Source: an uncultured Opitutia bacterium
Lineage (GTDB): Bacteria > Verrucomicrobiota > Verrucomicrobiia > Opitutales > Opitutaceae
Reading direction: 5' to 3'
Length of the DNA: 6,598 nt
Assembly: GCA_903938935.1 (NCBI GenBank)
Contig: CAJAFD010000183.1
Coordinates: 1-6,598, forward strand
Below, piece by piece: positions 6,260-6,598 of this stretch. The position numbers were made by a program, and so were the translations under genes. The notes beneath the pieces are model-generated. The model searched no databases, was not told the origin of the DNA, and saw nothing but the letters and a program-made list of their open reading frames with translations. The first letter of the stretch is position 1; each line of letters opens with the position of its first letter.

Positions 6260-6303
6260 ACGCTTGCCACATTCAGCTCGGGAACCTAACTCCCTGCAAG
6301 CGT
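6260..6303. repeat. 8-bp dyad in the divergent intergenic region
   Basis: ACGCTTGC (6260-6267) and GCAAGCGT (6296-6303) are perfect inverted copies 28 nt apart. A smaller GGGA/TCCC pair (6280-6283, 6291-6294) is nested inside. The dyad ends just upstream of the -35 position of the plus-strand gene, so it could be an operator. The rest of 6131-6343 shows no further gene or RNA. Confidence 0.4.
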
Positions 6304-6331
6304 CGCGCATCTTCACCGGGGCGCGGCTCCC

Positions 6332-6337
6332 TATAAT
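6332..6337 (+). promoter_or_regulatory. Consensus -10 box for the divergent GT4 gene
   Basis: TATAAT matches the sigma-70-type -10 consensus at all six positions. Transcription usually starts about seven bases after the box, which here is the A of the ATG at 6344. The -35 side is weak: TCTTCA at 6310-6315 with a 16-nt spacer matches TTGACA at three of six positions, and there is no extended -10 TG. Confidence 0.55.
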
Positions 6338-6343
6338 CACCGC

Positions 6344-6598
6344 ATGAACGTCCCGGCCCACGCCGTTCCTACCGTTTATCTCATTACTCATGAGTTTTAT
6401 CCCGTGCGTGGAGGGATCGCGACGTTCGCCGAGGAAATCGCCAAAGCCTCCGCTGGACTAGGCTACAAAATCGAGGTCTGGGCCCAATCCGCCCACCCGC
6501 ACGAGGAAAAGTCCTGGCCGTTCCGTCTGCGCCGATTATCCCTGCGGGGCACCCACGATCTGTGGTGCCAACTGCAACTCGCCCGCGAACTCATCCGC
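6344..6598 (+). CDS. GT4-like glycosyltransferase, N-terminal part (runs off the window)
   Basis: An open frame of 85 codons starts at ATG 6344 and is still open at the last base. After a short leader (MNVPAHAVP), the segment TVYLITHEFYPVRGGIATFA (10-29) is the first strand and glycine loop of GT-B glycosyltransferases of family GT4, where the G-G-[IV]-A motif contacts the nucleotide-sugar. The following helix (EEIAKASAGLGYKIEVWA) fits the same fold. Catalytic and donor-binding parts lie outside the window, so subfamily and substrate are unknown. It is transcribed divergently from the ACP-dehydratase gene across 213 bp. A perfect TATAAT lies six bases before the ATG, which makes this start credible and predicts a leaderless mRNA. 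There is no room for a Shine-Dalgarno sequence. Confidence 0.85.
   Translation, partial: MNVPAHAVPTVYLITHEFYPVRGGIATFAEEIAKASAGLGYKIEVWAQSAHPHEEKSWPFRLRRLSLRGTHDLWCQLQLARELIR

Noticed and set aside
6112..6336. A 74-codon plus-strand frame in the divergent region
   Set aside because: It overlaps the start of the ACP-dehydratase gene, runs through the candidate promoters, has no family features and ends in the -10 box of the next gene.

Overview
This GC-rich bacterial window carries six protein-coding genes and no RNA gene, mobile element or CRISPR array. Five complete genes lie on the minus strand and one truncated gene runs off the right edge on the plus strand. Weak or absent Shine-Dalgarno sequences, a TTG start, and a fused acyl carrier protein (ACP) plus FabZ-type dehydratase suggest a Gram-negative bacterium. 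My best guess is the Verrucomicrobiota (Opitutales-like), but this is an impression and not a demonstrated placement.

Layout from right to left. A partial GT4 glycosyltransferase starts at 6344 on the plus strand with a consensus TATAAT placed so close that its mRNA is probably leaderless. Across a 213-bp divergent region, the ACP-dehydratase fusion (6130-5147) reads the other way and ends at a clear intrinsic terminator (5085-5111). After a 251-bp gap come four co-directional genes: a FabB-like beta-ketoacyl-ACP synthase (4895-3633), an MGDG-synthase/UgtP-like lipid glycosyltransferase (3550-2330), a WcaL-type GT4 glycosyltransferase (2258-1035, TTG start), and a second GT4 glycosyltransferase (1038-22) joined to the previous gene by an ATGA overlap. 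A candidate terminator straddles the last stop codon. No gene-free stretch exceeds 300 bp.

How the genes may work together. The synthase and the ACP-dehydratase supply two of the three enzymatic steps of a fatty-acid elongation cycle plus a tethered carrier; no ketoreductase or enoylreductase is in the window. The next gene resembles enzymes that put a sugar on diacylglycerol, and the two GT4 enzymes could extend that headgroup. The simplest reading is a locus for a special acyl chain and a glycolipid or lipid-linked surface glycan. The families are well supported by motifs; the common pathway and its product are inference from neighbourhood alone.
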